Source: Methylocaldum sp035627495
Lineage (GTDB): Bacteria > Pseudomonadota > Gammaproteobacteria > Methylococcales > Methylococcaceae
Assembly (NCBI RefSeq): GCF_035627495.1
Contig: NZ_DASPLO010000150.1
Span: 24,468 to 88,467, forward strand
Length of the DNA stretch: 64,000 nucleotides
Direction: 5' to 3'
Shown: positions 18,182 through 26,800 of the stretch, in pieces
How the letters are laid out: each line of letters starts with the position of its first letter
Numbering within the stretch: the first letter of the stretch is position 1
Program-made: the position numbers and the translations under genes
The notes under the pieces: generated by a model
Database searches by the model: none
Seen by the model: the letters and a program-made list of their open reading frames with translations, nothing else
What the model was told of the DNA's origin: nothing

Positions 18182-18784
18182 TCAGCCAATCTGTGACGCG
18201 CGAAGGAGATGCTTCAAATCCTTGAGTACGCCGTAAGGGTCGAACCCGGAATCGTACCATAGGGCTGCATTCCCAAACGGGTCTATAAGAATCACCATGC
18301 CCTCGGTCAACGGTTTTTCAACCGCAGCCGCCAATTTCTGCGATAGAGCTTCGCTCGCTACCGCCAGCAGCAAGGTTTGATCGTCCTTGAGCAAGGGAGC
18401 GAGATCGGCAGCAACCGGATCATCTGCCACCAGCAATAAACGACGCACCCGCGGAATTTCCTTGTTCAGCATGAGCCTTATCTGCTTGGTCTTATGAAGG
18501 GTTTCCGCACAACGGTCAACGCACTTGCCCGAGACCACATGCAACATCACCCAACGACCTTTAACCTCCGACAGCACTTCGCTCCGACTGACGGGGCGTG
18601 CGAGCAACTCGCCGTAATCGATAGGCCTCGGCGGAAGAACCAAGTTGCCGTAATTGCTGCGCTTGGTGATCAACTGGGGATTGTTGGCGTAATACCAAGC
18701 GGCTCCGAAGGGAATTATGGAAATAAGGGCGATAAAAATGATCAGGGCGCGATTTCGCCACAGAGAGTTCGTTGGGAGAGACAT
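18182..18784 (-). CDS. SCO-like cytochrome oxidase assembly protein
   Basis: 200 residues. One N-terminal membrane helix (ALIIFIALISIIPFGAAWYY) anchors a thioredoxin-like domain facing the periplasm. Cys88 and Cys92 in SGKCVDRC form the CxxxC copper-site spacing of SCO1 proteins. The usual distal copper His is not seen; the only late His is in LKHLL. It may therefore act as a thiol reductase rather than a copper donor. It sits between SURF1 and haem A synthase, as in many proteobacterial oxidase clusters. The start is ATG 18784. Confidence 0.7.
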   Translation of the reverse strand: MSLPTNSLWRNRALIIFIALISIIPFGAAWYYANNPQLITKRSNYGNLVLPPRPIDYGELLARPVSRSEVLSEVKGRWVMLHVVSGKCVDRCAETLHKTKQIRLMLNKEIPRVRRLLLVADDPVAADLAPLLKDDQTLLLAVASEALSQKLAAAVEKPLTEGMVILIDPFGNAALWYDSGFDPYGVLKDLKHLLRASQIG

Positions 18785-18816
18785 GAGTAGGAAGAATCGT
18801 ATTGAAAATTAGGAGA

Positions 18817-19542
18817 TTATTGCCTTTGAGGCCGCGATTTGACGCCGTGCCGAACGTACAACACCAAAGCAACCAAAGCGAACAGAAACCATTGCAGCGC
18901 ATAACCCAGGTTTTTTCCCGGGTCGAGACGAGTTTCCTTCCAAACTCGGGTATAGCCTTCGGCAACCGTTTCGTCCGCCAGAACCTGATAGGGAAGCACT
19001 GCATACCCGAGCCGCTCGCCGATGCGCGCCGTATCCACGACTTGGACCACGGCCGGCCAACCGGCCGTGGGTATCTCCGCGCCTTCGAGACGCCAACCGA
19101 CACCCGGGAAGCGCTCCACGATGCCGGTGACTTGCACGATCGGCTGACGAATGTCCAGGTTGGGCAGTTCGGCTCGGGTGCGGCCCAGAGGTATCCAACC
19201 ACGGTTCACCAGGACCGCGGCCTCGGTTCCCGCAATACGCAGAGGCGTCAACACGTGGTATCCGGGACTTTGCCGGTGGATCTGATTATCCAGGAGAAAC
19301 TGATGACCCACATCGTATTCGCCCGAGACTATGACTCGCCGGTATCGAATATCTTCCAAGTTCGGCTCTTCGGCGCGTAACGTAAGCGGCTCATCCTGTA
19401 TCCGCTGGAGCCGCAATTCCATCATGCCTTTTTTCTCGTCGGCTCGATGCAGCTGCCAAAAACCCAAGGAAACAAACAGGGGAAGGACTATGATCAATCC
19501 TAGCGAGGCGGCCAACCCCGGTTTGAAGCTATAATCACGCAA
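18817..19542 (-). CDS. SURF1 family cytochrome oxidase assembly protein
   Basis: 241 residues with the SURF1 plan: an N-terminal helix (LGLIIVLPLFVSLGFWQLHRA), the conserved GFWQLHRADEK and a C-terminal helix (LQWFLFALVALVLYVRHG). The periplasmic loop includes YRRVIVSGEYD, PGYHVLTPLRI, LVNRGWIPLG and KNLGYALQWF, all typical. SURF1 helps deliver haem A to cytochrome c oxidase. It is the first gene of the minus-strand SURF1, SCO-like, Cox15-FtsY group, divergent from a small membrane protein. Confidence 0.9.
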   Translation of the reverse strand: MRDYSFKPGLAASLGLIIVLPLFVSLGFWQLHRADEKKGMMELRLQRIQDEPLTLRAEEPNLEDIRYRRVIVSGEYDVGHQFLLDNQIHRQSPGYHVLTPLRIAGTEAAVLVNRGWIPLGRTRAELPNLDIRQPIVQVTGIVERFPGVGWRLEGAEIPTAGWPAVVQVVDTARIGERLGYAVLPYQVLADETVAEGYTRVWKETRLDPGKNLGYALQWFLFALVALVLYVRHGVKSRPQRQ

Positions 19543-19601
19543 TCGTCACCTCTGGGTGAGAACGTCCGGTCACCACACCGCCTTAAACCGCGAAGTATTG
19601 A

Positions 19602-19874
19602 ATGCCATTTGTGAAAGCGCTCATTATTCTGTTCCTGCTGATTATCATCGGAAGCCTGGGCACGGCGTTGGTTTACCTCGTTAAGGACCGCACCCGTTCT
19701 CCACGGACGGTAAAAGCCCTGACTGTCCGCATTGGTTTATCCATCGGCTTGTTTATCATACTGCTTCTGGCTTACCGCCTCGGACTACTGCACCCGCACG
19801 GCCTCCCGACCGGCCGGACCCCGCCGCCCGCGGAAAACAAGGGGCAGAGTGACGGCTTGCGGCAGCCGCCTTAA
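19602..19874 (+). CDS. DUF2909 twin-helix membrane protein
   Basis: 90 residues with two helices (ALIILFLLIIIGSLGTALVYLV and IGLSIGLFIILLLAYRLGLL) and a basic loop KDRTRSP between them. This matches DUF2909, small proteins usually found near cytochrome oxidase assembly genes. The biochemical role is unknown. It is divergent from SURF1 across about 60 bp, a place for shared promoters. The C-terminal tail is Pro/Gly-rich. Confidence 0.75.
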   Translation: MPFVKALIILFLLIIIGSLGTALVYLVKDRTRSPRTVKALTVRIGLSIGLFIILLLAYRLGLLHPHGLPTGRTPPPAENKGQSDGLRQPP

Positions 19875-19893
19875 AAGAAGGCAAATCCTGAAA

Positions 19894-19912
19894 TGCGGCT
19901 TTTTAGAGCCGC
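19894..19912 (+). terminator. Hairpin downstream of DUF2909 gene
   Basis: Perfect 7-bp stem TGCGGCT/AGCCGCA around TTTTA, 20 bp after the stop. No T-run follows, so termination is uncertain. The rest of the 280-bp gap to the next gene shows no other feature I recognise. Confidence 0.35.
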
Positions 19913-20154
19913 ACGCAGTCTTGCTGCCGTCAACATCAATATGATAACCGGTGCAGGCTTGAATTGAGCGGGATTTTACGATGCCATCCATAGGTTTGAC
20001 CAAAGATAGCGAATGGACATATTGCTCTGTACTGAAACCCACTCCGGGTGGCGCATTACGCAAATCTTTTCGATAATTCGTTCGGCAGCGCGAATATTTC
20101 GCCGTTTAATCTTTAAGCCAACATTAAGACGGAATCAACCGAAAGCACCCGACT

Positions 20155-22467
20155 ATGGATTTACCGCAATCGAATACACCCGTCGCTAGCGAGACTCGCC
20201 AAGAAATTCTGCCGCGTTATCGGGATTTGCTCGGCTCCATCCAGGAGGAGGTTGTCGGGCAATTCGGCGACCTCTTCAAGCAAATGTTCGAGCAGATGGA
20301 CGGGTTTATGCTGAACTTAGCCGAGAACGCCGACACCAACGCCATGCGCAGCCATGTCTTTGAGGTCATGCACGAGATTCTTTTGCGGCAAACCCATATC
20401 CAGCAGAGCTTCATGGGCGAGCTCAACAGGGGCTTCGACAATTTCGCACAAGGCAAGACGGAACCCTTAAGAACATCCACGCCGCCACGGAGTGGAAAAC
20501 TAAGCCTCATTGGCAAGGACGATTACGACGTGGCGCTGGCCTACTCCGAGGCGGTGCGAAAGGCGAACGAGAATTACGCGCCTCAGCTATTTTCGCTCAA
20601 CCACCGTTTGGCGATCATCAACGGCGGCATCAAGCTCGGGGAGTTTCATCCCGCTCTGCCCGGTTCGCCGGCCCAGGTGTGCGATGCGATACAAACGGCA
20701 CTGGAGGCTCTCGATCTGCCCGTCGATCATAAGGTTCGAATTGCGCTGGCCGAGGAATTCGATCGCCTGGTCACACGGCGCGCCGAAAACATTTATGTCC
20801 GCTTCAATGATTCGCTGATCGCGGGCGGCGTACTTCCGAACCTTTCCCTAGAGGCAATCGGCTACAAACCCTCGGAGCAGACAACGCCGAGGCCCGCGCC
20901 GACGCCAAGTCCGGCCGCTGTTACACCCGCCTCGGAAACCGCCCAGCGCGACGAAACACGGGTCGTTGAACCGGACGACGGCGCCGATGCGACGCTGGAA
21001 CACGAGATTTTCCGTAGCATTCAGGAAATCCTTGCCCGGCGCCATCAAGGCGAGATGCCTCAACCAACCCGGCATATCGTCTCATCCCCCACCAATTTCG
21101 CGAGTCTGATGACCTCGCTGAAGACCTTGCAAATGAGCGCGCCGCCCATAACACAACTCCAACTTGCGCAGATACCGTTGGAGTCCATTAAGGAAAGCTT
21201 CTCCGCGCAACTTGCCCAACTGGCCGAAATAGTCCAGCAGCAGCAGGTGAACTCGGCGGAAGCGGACGTCATCGATTTGGTGGGCATGCTGTTCGAATAC
21301 ATCCTCAATGACAACAGCCTGCCGGATTCGGTCAAAGCTCTGCTGAGCCATTTGCACACCCCTTATCTCAAGGTTGCAATCCTGGACAAGAAGTTCTTCT
21401 TCCGGAGCAAACACCCGGCACGGCGGCTATTGAATGCCATGGCTCAAGCGGGAGCTTGGTGCAACGTGGAGGACAACAACGGACAGGGCGTTTTCACAAA
21501 AATGCGCTCCATCGTTGATCGGATTATTCAGGAGTTCGACGATAACACCCAGCTATTTGCCGAACTCCTGGACGAGTTCACGGCTTTCTTGGATACCTTC
21601 AACCAGCGTTCCAAGGTCATGGAAAAGCGCGCGGTCGAATCAGCCAAAGGCCGGGACCGGCTGCGCGAGGCGCGCCAGATCGTATCCCAGGAGATCGTTG
21701 ACCGCACCTGGGACCGTAGCCTGCCCAAAGCCGCCGAAGATCTGATAATGGGCACTTGGGCCAATGTGCTGGTGTTGACCTGGCTCCGGAATGGGAAGGA
21801 TAGCGAAGAATGGAAAAATGCTCTCGCGGTGGTCGACGACATCATTTCGAGCGTGACTCCCAAGTCCACTCCGGATGAGCAACAAAAGCTCCGGGCAAAA
21901 ATACCTCAGTTAGAAGAATCGATCCGCAGCGGCCTCGCCATGATCGGCGATCCGGACGTCAACGCCAGTCGCCTCATAGAGGATTTGAGGGTCTGTTATC
22001 ACGATCTCCAACGAGGGTCCGCCGATGCAACCGGAGCGGCCCAGCCGGCGGAAGACAAAAGGGAGATTCGGCCAGCCCCGCCGGAAGTGCAGGCCGATAA
22101 AGCGCTCTGGGATGACGTGGAAGTGCCGGCGGCAACCGAATTGCCGCTCCTGAAAAACTCATCGCCCGAACTTGCGGAGATCGTTAGCCAATTGAAGGCG
22201 GCTAAACTGGGCACCTGGTTCGAGTTTACCCATCCGGAGAAAAGAACCCGGCAACGCGGCAAGTTATCTTGGTTCAGCCCCAAAACCTCCTACTACATTT
22301 TCGTCGATCAAGCCGGTATCCAGGTCGCCGTAAAATCTCTCAGAATCTTGGCCAAGGAAATCGCGAAAGGCGAAACCCGAATCCTGCCGATCGCGAGAAA
22401 GCCCTTTATCGATCGTGCCCTTGAGACCGTCTATTCGCTGCTCAAGCAATCCGACGAGCCGGCATAA
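20155..22467 (+). CDS. DUF1631 family protein
   Basis: 770 residues, nearly all DUF1631 (QEILPRYRDLLGSIQEEVVGQ, LLGRLRQ-type helices, FLDTFNQRSKVMEKRAVESAKG, VLVLTWLRNGKDSEEWK). Residues about 690-760 look like a PilZ-type barrel (LGTWFEFTHPEKRTRQRGKLSW, RILAKEIAKGETRILP). It shares these parts with the 1232-residue protein at 777 but lacks its GGDEF and EAL domains. Such proteins are thought to act in cyclic-di-GMP-dependent motility or surface control; the function here is inferred. It is a single gene, convergent with fbp. Confidence 0.75.
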   Translation: MDLPQSNTPVASETRQEILPRYRDLLGSIQEEVVGQFGDLFKQMFEQMDGFMLNLAENADTNAMRSHVFEVMHEILLRQTHIQQSFMGELNRGFDNFAQGKTEPLRTSTPPRSGKLSLIGKDDYDVALAYSEAVRKANENYAPQLFSLNHRLAIINGGIKLGEFHPALPGSPAQVCDAIQTALEALDLPVDHKVRIALAEEFDRLVTRRAENIYVRFNDSLIAGGVLPNLSLEAIGYKPSEQTTPRPAPTPSPAAVTPASETAQRDETRVVEPDDGADATLEHEIFRSIQEILARRHQGEMPQPTRHIVSSPTNFASLMTSLKTLQMSAPPITQLQLAQIPLESIKESFSAQLAQLAEIVQQQQVNSAEADVIDLVGMLFEYILNDNSLPDSVKALLSHLHTPYLKVAILDKKFFFRSKHPARRLLNAMAQAGAWCNVEDNNGQGVFTKMRSIVDRIIQEFDDNTQLFAELLDEFTAFLDTFNQRSKVMEKRAVESAKGRDRLREARQIVSQEIVDRTWDRSLPKAAEDLIMGTWANVLVLTWLRNGKDSEEWKNALAVVDDIISSVTPKSTPDEQQKLRAKIPQLEESIRSGLAMIGDPDVNASRLIEDLRVCYHDLQRGSADATGAAQPAEDKREIRPAPPEVQADKALWDDVEVPAATELPLLKNSSPELAEIVSQLKAAKLGTWFEFTHPEKRTRQRGKLSWFSPKTSYYIFVDQAGIQVAVKSLRILAKEIAKGETRILPIARKPFIDRALETVYSLLKQSDEPA

Positions 22468-22480
22468 GCTTCCGCCCTGC

Positions 22481-22501
22481 CCGGCAATCAAGGACTGCCG
22501 G
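22481..22501. terminator. Hairpin between convergent genes
   Basis: CCGGCA and TGCCGG form a perfect 6-bp stem with a 9-nt loop, between the DUF1631 stop and the fbp stop. It could serve both strands. A T-rich tract is missing. Confidence 0.35.
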
Positions 22502-22521
22502 ACCTTTCGAGGGTCATAACG

Positions 22522-23520
22522 TTACCGGTGGTAAGACACCACCCGATCGACTTCCGCTTTCGAGCCCAAAATCACGGGTATGCGCTGATGGATGCTGGTC
22601 GGCTCAAGGTCCATGATGCGCTGGCGCCCCGTCGAACTTGCGCCTCCCGCCTGCTCGACAATGAAACTCATCGGGTTGGCTTCGTACATCAAGCGCAAGC
22701 GTCCCGGCTTGCTTACGTCCCGTGTGTCGTACGGATACATGAAGATGCCGCCCCGGGTCAGAATGCGGTAAACCTCCGCAACCATCGAAGCCACCCAACG
22801 CATGTTGAAATTCTTCTCCCGACCGCCGTCCTTGCCCTTGAGACACTCGTCGATATAGCGCTTGACCGGCTCCTCCCAATAGCGCTGATTGGACATGTTG
22901 ACGGCAAACTCGGAGGTTTCCCGGGGAATCTGCATATTGGGGTGCGTTAAAACGAATTCTCCCACGTCCCGGTCCAGCGTAAAGCCGTTCACTCCGTTGC
23001 CGGTTGTCAGCACCATCAGGGTAGTCGGCCCGTAGGTGCAGAATCCCGCGGCCACCTGTTTGGTTCCGGGCTGAAGGAAATCCGCTTCGGCTGGATTGAC
23101 CACACCTTCCGGCACACGAAGAATGGAGAAAATCGTGCCCACCGTTAGGTTGATGTCGATATTGGACGATCCGTCGAGAGGATCGAAGCAGATCAGGTAT
23201 TTGCCTCTCGAATAGCCCGGTGGAATCTGAATGATCTCATCGTTCTCCTCCGAGGCCATGGCGGCTAGATGCCCGGTCCACTCGAGCGACCTGATGAAAA
23301 TATCGTTGGAGATCACGTCCAACTTCTTCTGCGTTTCACCCTGGATATTTTCGGACCCCGCGATACCGAGATTGCCGGCCAGGCCCCCGCGATTCACCTC
23401 GTGCGCAATAGCCTTGCAGGCGGTCGCAATATCGCTGAGCAACATCGTGAACTCGCCCGTAGCGTTCGGACTTTTGCGCTGCTCGTGGATGAGAAATCGT
23501 GTTAAATATTCGCCGTTCAT
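22522..23520 (-). CDS. fbp: Fructose-1,6-bisphosphatase class I
   Basis: 332 residues from ATG 23520, which has AAGGGA just upstream; the frame is open for 13 more codons, but those do not match the family. Motifs: metal site EENDE, FDPLDGSSNID, and ILTRGGIFMYPYDTRD. It removes the 1-phosphate of fructose 1,6-bisphosphate in gluconeogenesis or pentose-cycle carbon fixation. It lies in a minus-strand group with pyruvate kinase and GAPDH. Confidence 0.95.
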   Translation of the reverse strand: MNGEYLTRFLIHEQRKSPNATGEFTMLLSDIATACKAIAHEVNRGGLAGNLGIAGSENIQGETQKKLDVISNDIFIRSLEWTGHLAAMASEENDEIIQIPPGYSRGKYLICFDPLDGSSNIDINLTVGTIFSILRVPEGVVNPAEADFLQPGTKQVAAGFCTYGPTTLMVLTTGNGVNGFTLDRDVGEFVLTHPNMQIPRETSEFAVNMSNQRYWEEPVKRYIDECLKGKDGGREKNFNMRWVASMVAEVYRILTRGGIFMYPYDTRDVSKPGRLRLMYEANPMSFIVEQAGGASSTGRQRIMDLEPTSIHQRIPVILGSKAEVDRVVSYHR

Positions 23521-23583
23521 GCATTTTCCCTTATGACGAAAATGGTAAAAGCCGACCATCCCAAACGGCAGAGAATCCGCGTC

Positions 23584-25020
23584 CTACACACCTCCAACGC
23601 GGGCGATCTTCAAGGCATTGGTTCCGCCACGCACCCCGGTCAGATCGCCTTTGGTCAGAATGACTAAATCGCCTTGCTTCACCAGATCGCGGCTCAGAAA
23701 CTCGTTGATGATCTCCCGGTTCAGAACCGCGTGATCGGACGTTGTACTATAAAAGCTAATGGGATACACGCCGCGATAGAGCGTAACTTTGCGGCAGGTT
23801 TTTTCATGCCGGGTCAACGCGTAAATCGGAATGCCGGAGCTTATGCGGGACATCCACAAAGGCGTCGAGCCCGTTTCCGTCTGCGCACCGATCGCTTTAA
23901 CCGGTAAATGATTGGCGACATACATGGACGCCATCGCAATCGCTTCGTCGATGTAGCCGAACGTCTCGTCGATGCGGTGGCCGGATTGCCTAACCCGAGG
24001 ATGCTGCTCGGCCTCCTTGCATATCCTGTTCATCGCCGCTATCGCCTTGTCCGGATATTTGCCGGTGGCCGTTTCGGCGGAAAGCATTACCGCATCGGTG
24101 CCGTCGATCACCGCATTGGCGACATCGAACACCTCCGCACGGGTAGGCATCGGACTGTGGATCATGGATTCCATCATCTGCGTGGCCGTAATAACCGCGC
24201 GGTCCCGGCTTCGTGCCAGCTTGATCAGGTCCTTCTGCACCCACGGCAAAACGGCATCGCCGATTTCCACGCCGAGATCGCCGCGCGCCACCATGATGGC
24301 GTCCGATGCGTCGACTATGGCCTCGATCACGCCCGGCTGCAAAGCCTCGGCGCGTTCTATCTTGGCCACGATCCCGGCTTCTCCCCCCGCGGCGCGCAGC
24401 AAGTCTCGCGCTTCCTGGAGATCCGAGGCGGACCGCGGGAAGGATACGGCAAGATAATCGGCATCGATTTCGGCCGCCGTTTTGATGTCCAGCTTATCCT
24501 TGTCGGTCAATGCCGCCGCGGATAGACCGCCGCCCTGTTTGTTGATGCCCTTGTGGTTGGACAGTTCTCCCCCGATGATCACTCTGCAGACGATCCGGGA
24601 ACCTTCTATCCTGTCCACGCCCAGTTCGATGCGGCCGTCATCCAGCAGCAGAACATCGCCCGGATTCACATCTCTCGGCAAATCGGAATACAGGCATCCT
24701 ACCTGGTGCTCATCGCCCTGATCCGGGGGAAATGCCGTGTCCAGATCGAAGCGGGCGTTTTCCCGAAGATGGACTTTGCCGTTACCCTGGAAACGCGCAA
24801 TCCGGATCTTGGGTCCCTGCAAATCAACCAGGATGCCGACATGGCGGTTCAGCTTCCGAGTGATAGCCCGCACCGCCTCGGCGCGCTTCTTGTGGGTCTC
24901 CGCGTCACCGTGGGAAAAATTAAGCCGGGCGACATCGAGACCCGCTCTGATCGCTCGTTCCAAAACAGCCGGATCGTCCGTGGCCGGGCCTAGGGTCGCT
25001 ACTATCTTCGTGCGTCTCAT
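23584..25020 (-). CDS. pyk: Pyruvate kinase
   Basis: 478 residues from ATG 25020 (MRRTKIVATLGPATDD). Motifs: LNFSHGDAE, the B-domain insertion, the active-site region GIVAKIERAEALQ, MVARGDLGVEIG and the T-rich VITATQMMESM. It converts phosphoenolpyruvate and ADP to pyruvate and ATP. An open frame reaches up to 25107, but the extra residues do not fit the family. It starts 14 bp after the gap stop, so the two are probably co-transcribed. Confidence 0.95.
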   Translation of the reverse strand: MRRTKIVATLGPATDDPAVLERAIRAGLDVARLNFSHGDAETHKKRAEAVRAITRKLNRHVGILVDLQGPKIRIARFQGNGKVHLRENARFDLDTAFPPDQGDEHQVGCLYSDLPRDVNPGDVLLLDDGRIELGVDRIEGSRIVCRVIIGGELSNHKGINKQGGGLSAAALTDKDKLDIKTAAEIDADYLAVSFPRSASDLQEARDLLRAAGGEAGIVAKIERAEALQPGVIEAIVDASDAIMVARGDLGVEIGDAVLPWVQKDLIKLARSRDRAVITATQMMESMIHSPMPTRAEVFDVANAVIDGTDAVMLSAETATGKYPDKAIAAMNRICKEAEQHPRVRQSGHRIDETFGYIDEAIAMASMYVANHLPVKAIGAQTETGSTPLWMSRISSGIPIYALTRHEKTCRKVTLYRGVYPISFYSTTSDHAVLNREIINEFLSRDLVKQGDLVILTKGDLTGVRGGTNALKIARVGGV

Positions 25021-25034
25021 CTCATCGTTCGTCT

Positions 25035-26048
25035 CTAGCGAGCTTCCATTAAAGCGGCCGTGGAATCCAACATACGATTGGAGAAACCCCACTCGTTGTC
25101 GTACCAAGCCAATACTTTGACCATATTGCCCTGCATCACCTTGGTAAGGGTAGCCTCGTAAATCGAGGAGCGGGCATCATGATTGAAATCCATGGATACC
25201 AAAGGCAGATCGTTGTAACCGAGGATCCCCTTCAACGAACCTTCCGAAGCCTTGCGGATGATGTCGTGAATCTCGTCCTTGCTGGTCTTGCGCGATGCAA
25301 CGAAAGTGAGATCGACCAGCGAAACGTTGATGGTGGGCACACGAATCGCGAAACCGTCCAGCCGGCCGGCCAATTCGGGCAGCACCAATCCGACTGCCGC
25401 AGCGGCGCCGGTTTTGGTGGGAATCATCGATTGCGTGGCGGATCGAGCACGACGCAGATCTTTGTGGTAAACATCGGTCAGCACCTGGTCGTTGGTGTAG
25501 GAATGAATGGTGGTCATCAAACCGTGTTCGACGCCTATCGCCTCGTGCAAGGGCTTGACCAGCGGCGCCAGGCAGTTGGTCGTGCAGGATGCGTTCGAAA
25601 TTACCGTGTCGCTGGACTTAAGGGTGTTGTCGTTGACGCCGTAAACGATGGTGGCATCCACGTCTTCTCCGCCCGGCGCGGAAATGATTACTTTCTTCGC
25701 ACCCGCGGCGAGATGGGCCGATGCCTTGGCCTTGGAGGTAAAAATACCCGTGCATTCGTGAACGACATCAACTCCCAAATCGCGCCAGGGCAATTTGGAA
25801 GGATCGCGCTCGGCAAACACGCGAATCCGGTCGCCATTGACGATCATGGAGTCGCCGTCCACCGAAACTTCCCCCGGAAAGCGGCCGTGCACCGTATCGT
25901 ACTTGGTAAGGTGCGCGTTGGTATTGGCGTCGCCCAGATCGTTAATCGCTACAATTTGGATCTCCCCGGTTCGTTGCGACTCGTATAAAGCCCGCAGGAC
26001 ATTCCGCCCGATGCGACCATATCCGTTGATTGCAACTTTAATCGTCAT
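25035..26048 (-). CDS. gap: Glyceraldehyde-3-phosphate dehydrogenase, type I
   Basis: 337 residues. NAD-binding NGYGRIGRNVLRAL, Asp in AINDLGD, the catalytic Cys in SNASCTTNCLAP, HSYTNDQ, and the C-terminal WYDNEWGFSNRM. The start region has TTTGGAGAAAAG before ATG 26048. It is the first gene of the gap-pyk pair. Some features (ALYES, EIQIVAIND) recall erythrose-4-phosphate dehydrogenase relatives, but the context with pyk favours the glycolytic enzyme. Confidence 0.92.
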   Translation of the reverse strand: MTIKVAINGYGRIGRNVLRALYESQRTGEIQIVAINDLGDANTNAHLTKYDTVHGRFPGEVSVDGDSMIVNGDRIRVFAERDPSKLPWRDLGVDVVHECTGIFTSKAKASAHLAAGAKKVIISAPGGEDVDATIVYGVNDNTLKSSDTVISNASCTTNCLAPLVKPLHEAIGVEHGLMTTIHSYTNDQVLTDVYHKDLRRARSATQSMIPTKTGAAAAVGLVLPELAGRLDGFAIRVPTINVSLVDLTFVASRKTSKDEIHDIIRKASEGSLKGILGYNDLPLVSMDFNHDARSSIYEATLTKVMQGNMVKVLAWYDNEWGFSNRMLDSTAALMEAR

Positions 26049-26350
26049 GGCTTTTCTCCAAACTCAAAGGGTAACGGTACTGATGGAATGGTCTTGATAA
26101 TTTTTGAATTGGACTGACCTCGTCCGGACGCGGCCACGCTGGTACTTGGAACGGAGAGTGAGATTGACTCGACATGCCGGGGTTTTCCGCCAAATCCAAA
26201 CCAGAGGGGTCGCTAGCTGTGCTTTACATCCCGGCTTTCTTGACAGGTCTGGCTTTCGAATATAGCAAACTCAAACTTTGTTATCCAGTTATTGAAACTA
26301 GCGGGCTCGCGCGCTAGCGTAAGTGGCAACGGCTAGCGAGGAGGGTCGAG
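26049..26350. promoter_or_regulatory. Divergent intergenic region with candidate promoter
   Basis: A 302-bp gap between divergent gap and the small protein at 26351. On the plus strand TTGACA (26240-26245) is followed 15 bp later by TATAGC (26261-26266). The spacing is short but usable, and it would drive the 26351-29155 pair. I see no convincing pair of boxes for gap. Confidence 0.35.
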
Positions 26351-26767
26351 ATGTATACAAAAGAAGTCTTTCATCGTTCCAGGGAACTTAAACGGGAAAC
26401 ACGCACTCTGCCCGCCATCGTTTATAACCTTTCCAGAACCCTGCTTTACCGAAGTGGCGAAAAGGCCTTGTTCGTCCCTGTCCGCAGCATGCTTTACCTG
26501 GCCGTGATCGACCTGGAGGAAATCGTCTTTCTGGATGGTGCCGTTTCCCGCAGCAACATCGTCCTCGCCTGGCAGAATTTTCGGGCCCGGGAGCGTAGCG
26601 CCTTGGACGAGCCAGTCCCTTACGAGGCGGTTTATTACACGGAAGATTCGCTGAATATCATGCAGCGTATACAAAGCGAGTTTCAGCGCGCGTTGCGGCA
26701 AATGGACGATAAGGAACAGAGCGAATCCAAATCGGGCGCCGAAATCATCCCTTTGAAGCGACGCTGA
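26351..26767 (+). CDS. Conserved hypothetical protein upstream of Lon-like protease
   Basis: 138 residues, soluble, no signal or membrane helix. The middle is hydrophobic (SMLYLAVIDLEEIVFLDG) and looks like a small alpha/beta domain. The C-terminus is charged and probably disordered (MDDKEQSESKSGAE). I do not recognise the family. It ends 33 bp before the Lon-related gene and is probably co-transcribed, so it may be a partner or substrate adaptor of that protease. Confidence 0.55.
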   Translation: MYTKEVFHRSRELKRETRTLPAIVYNLSRTLLYRSGEKALFVPVRSMLYLAVIDLEEIVFLDGAVSRSNIVLAWQNFRARERSALDEPVPYEAVYYTEDSLNIMQRIQSEFQRALRQMDDKEQSESKSGAEIIPLKRR

Positions 26768-26800
26768 TAGCCATCTGCAAGATCGTTTGGAATATCTCCG

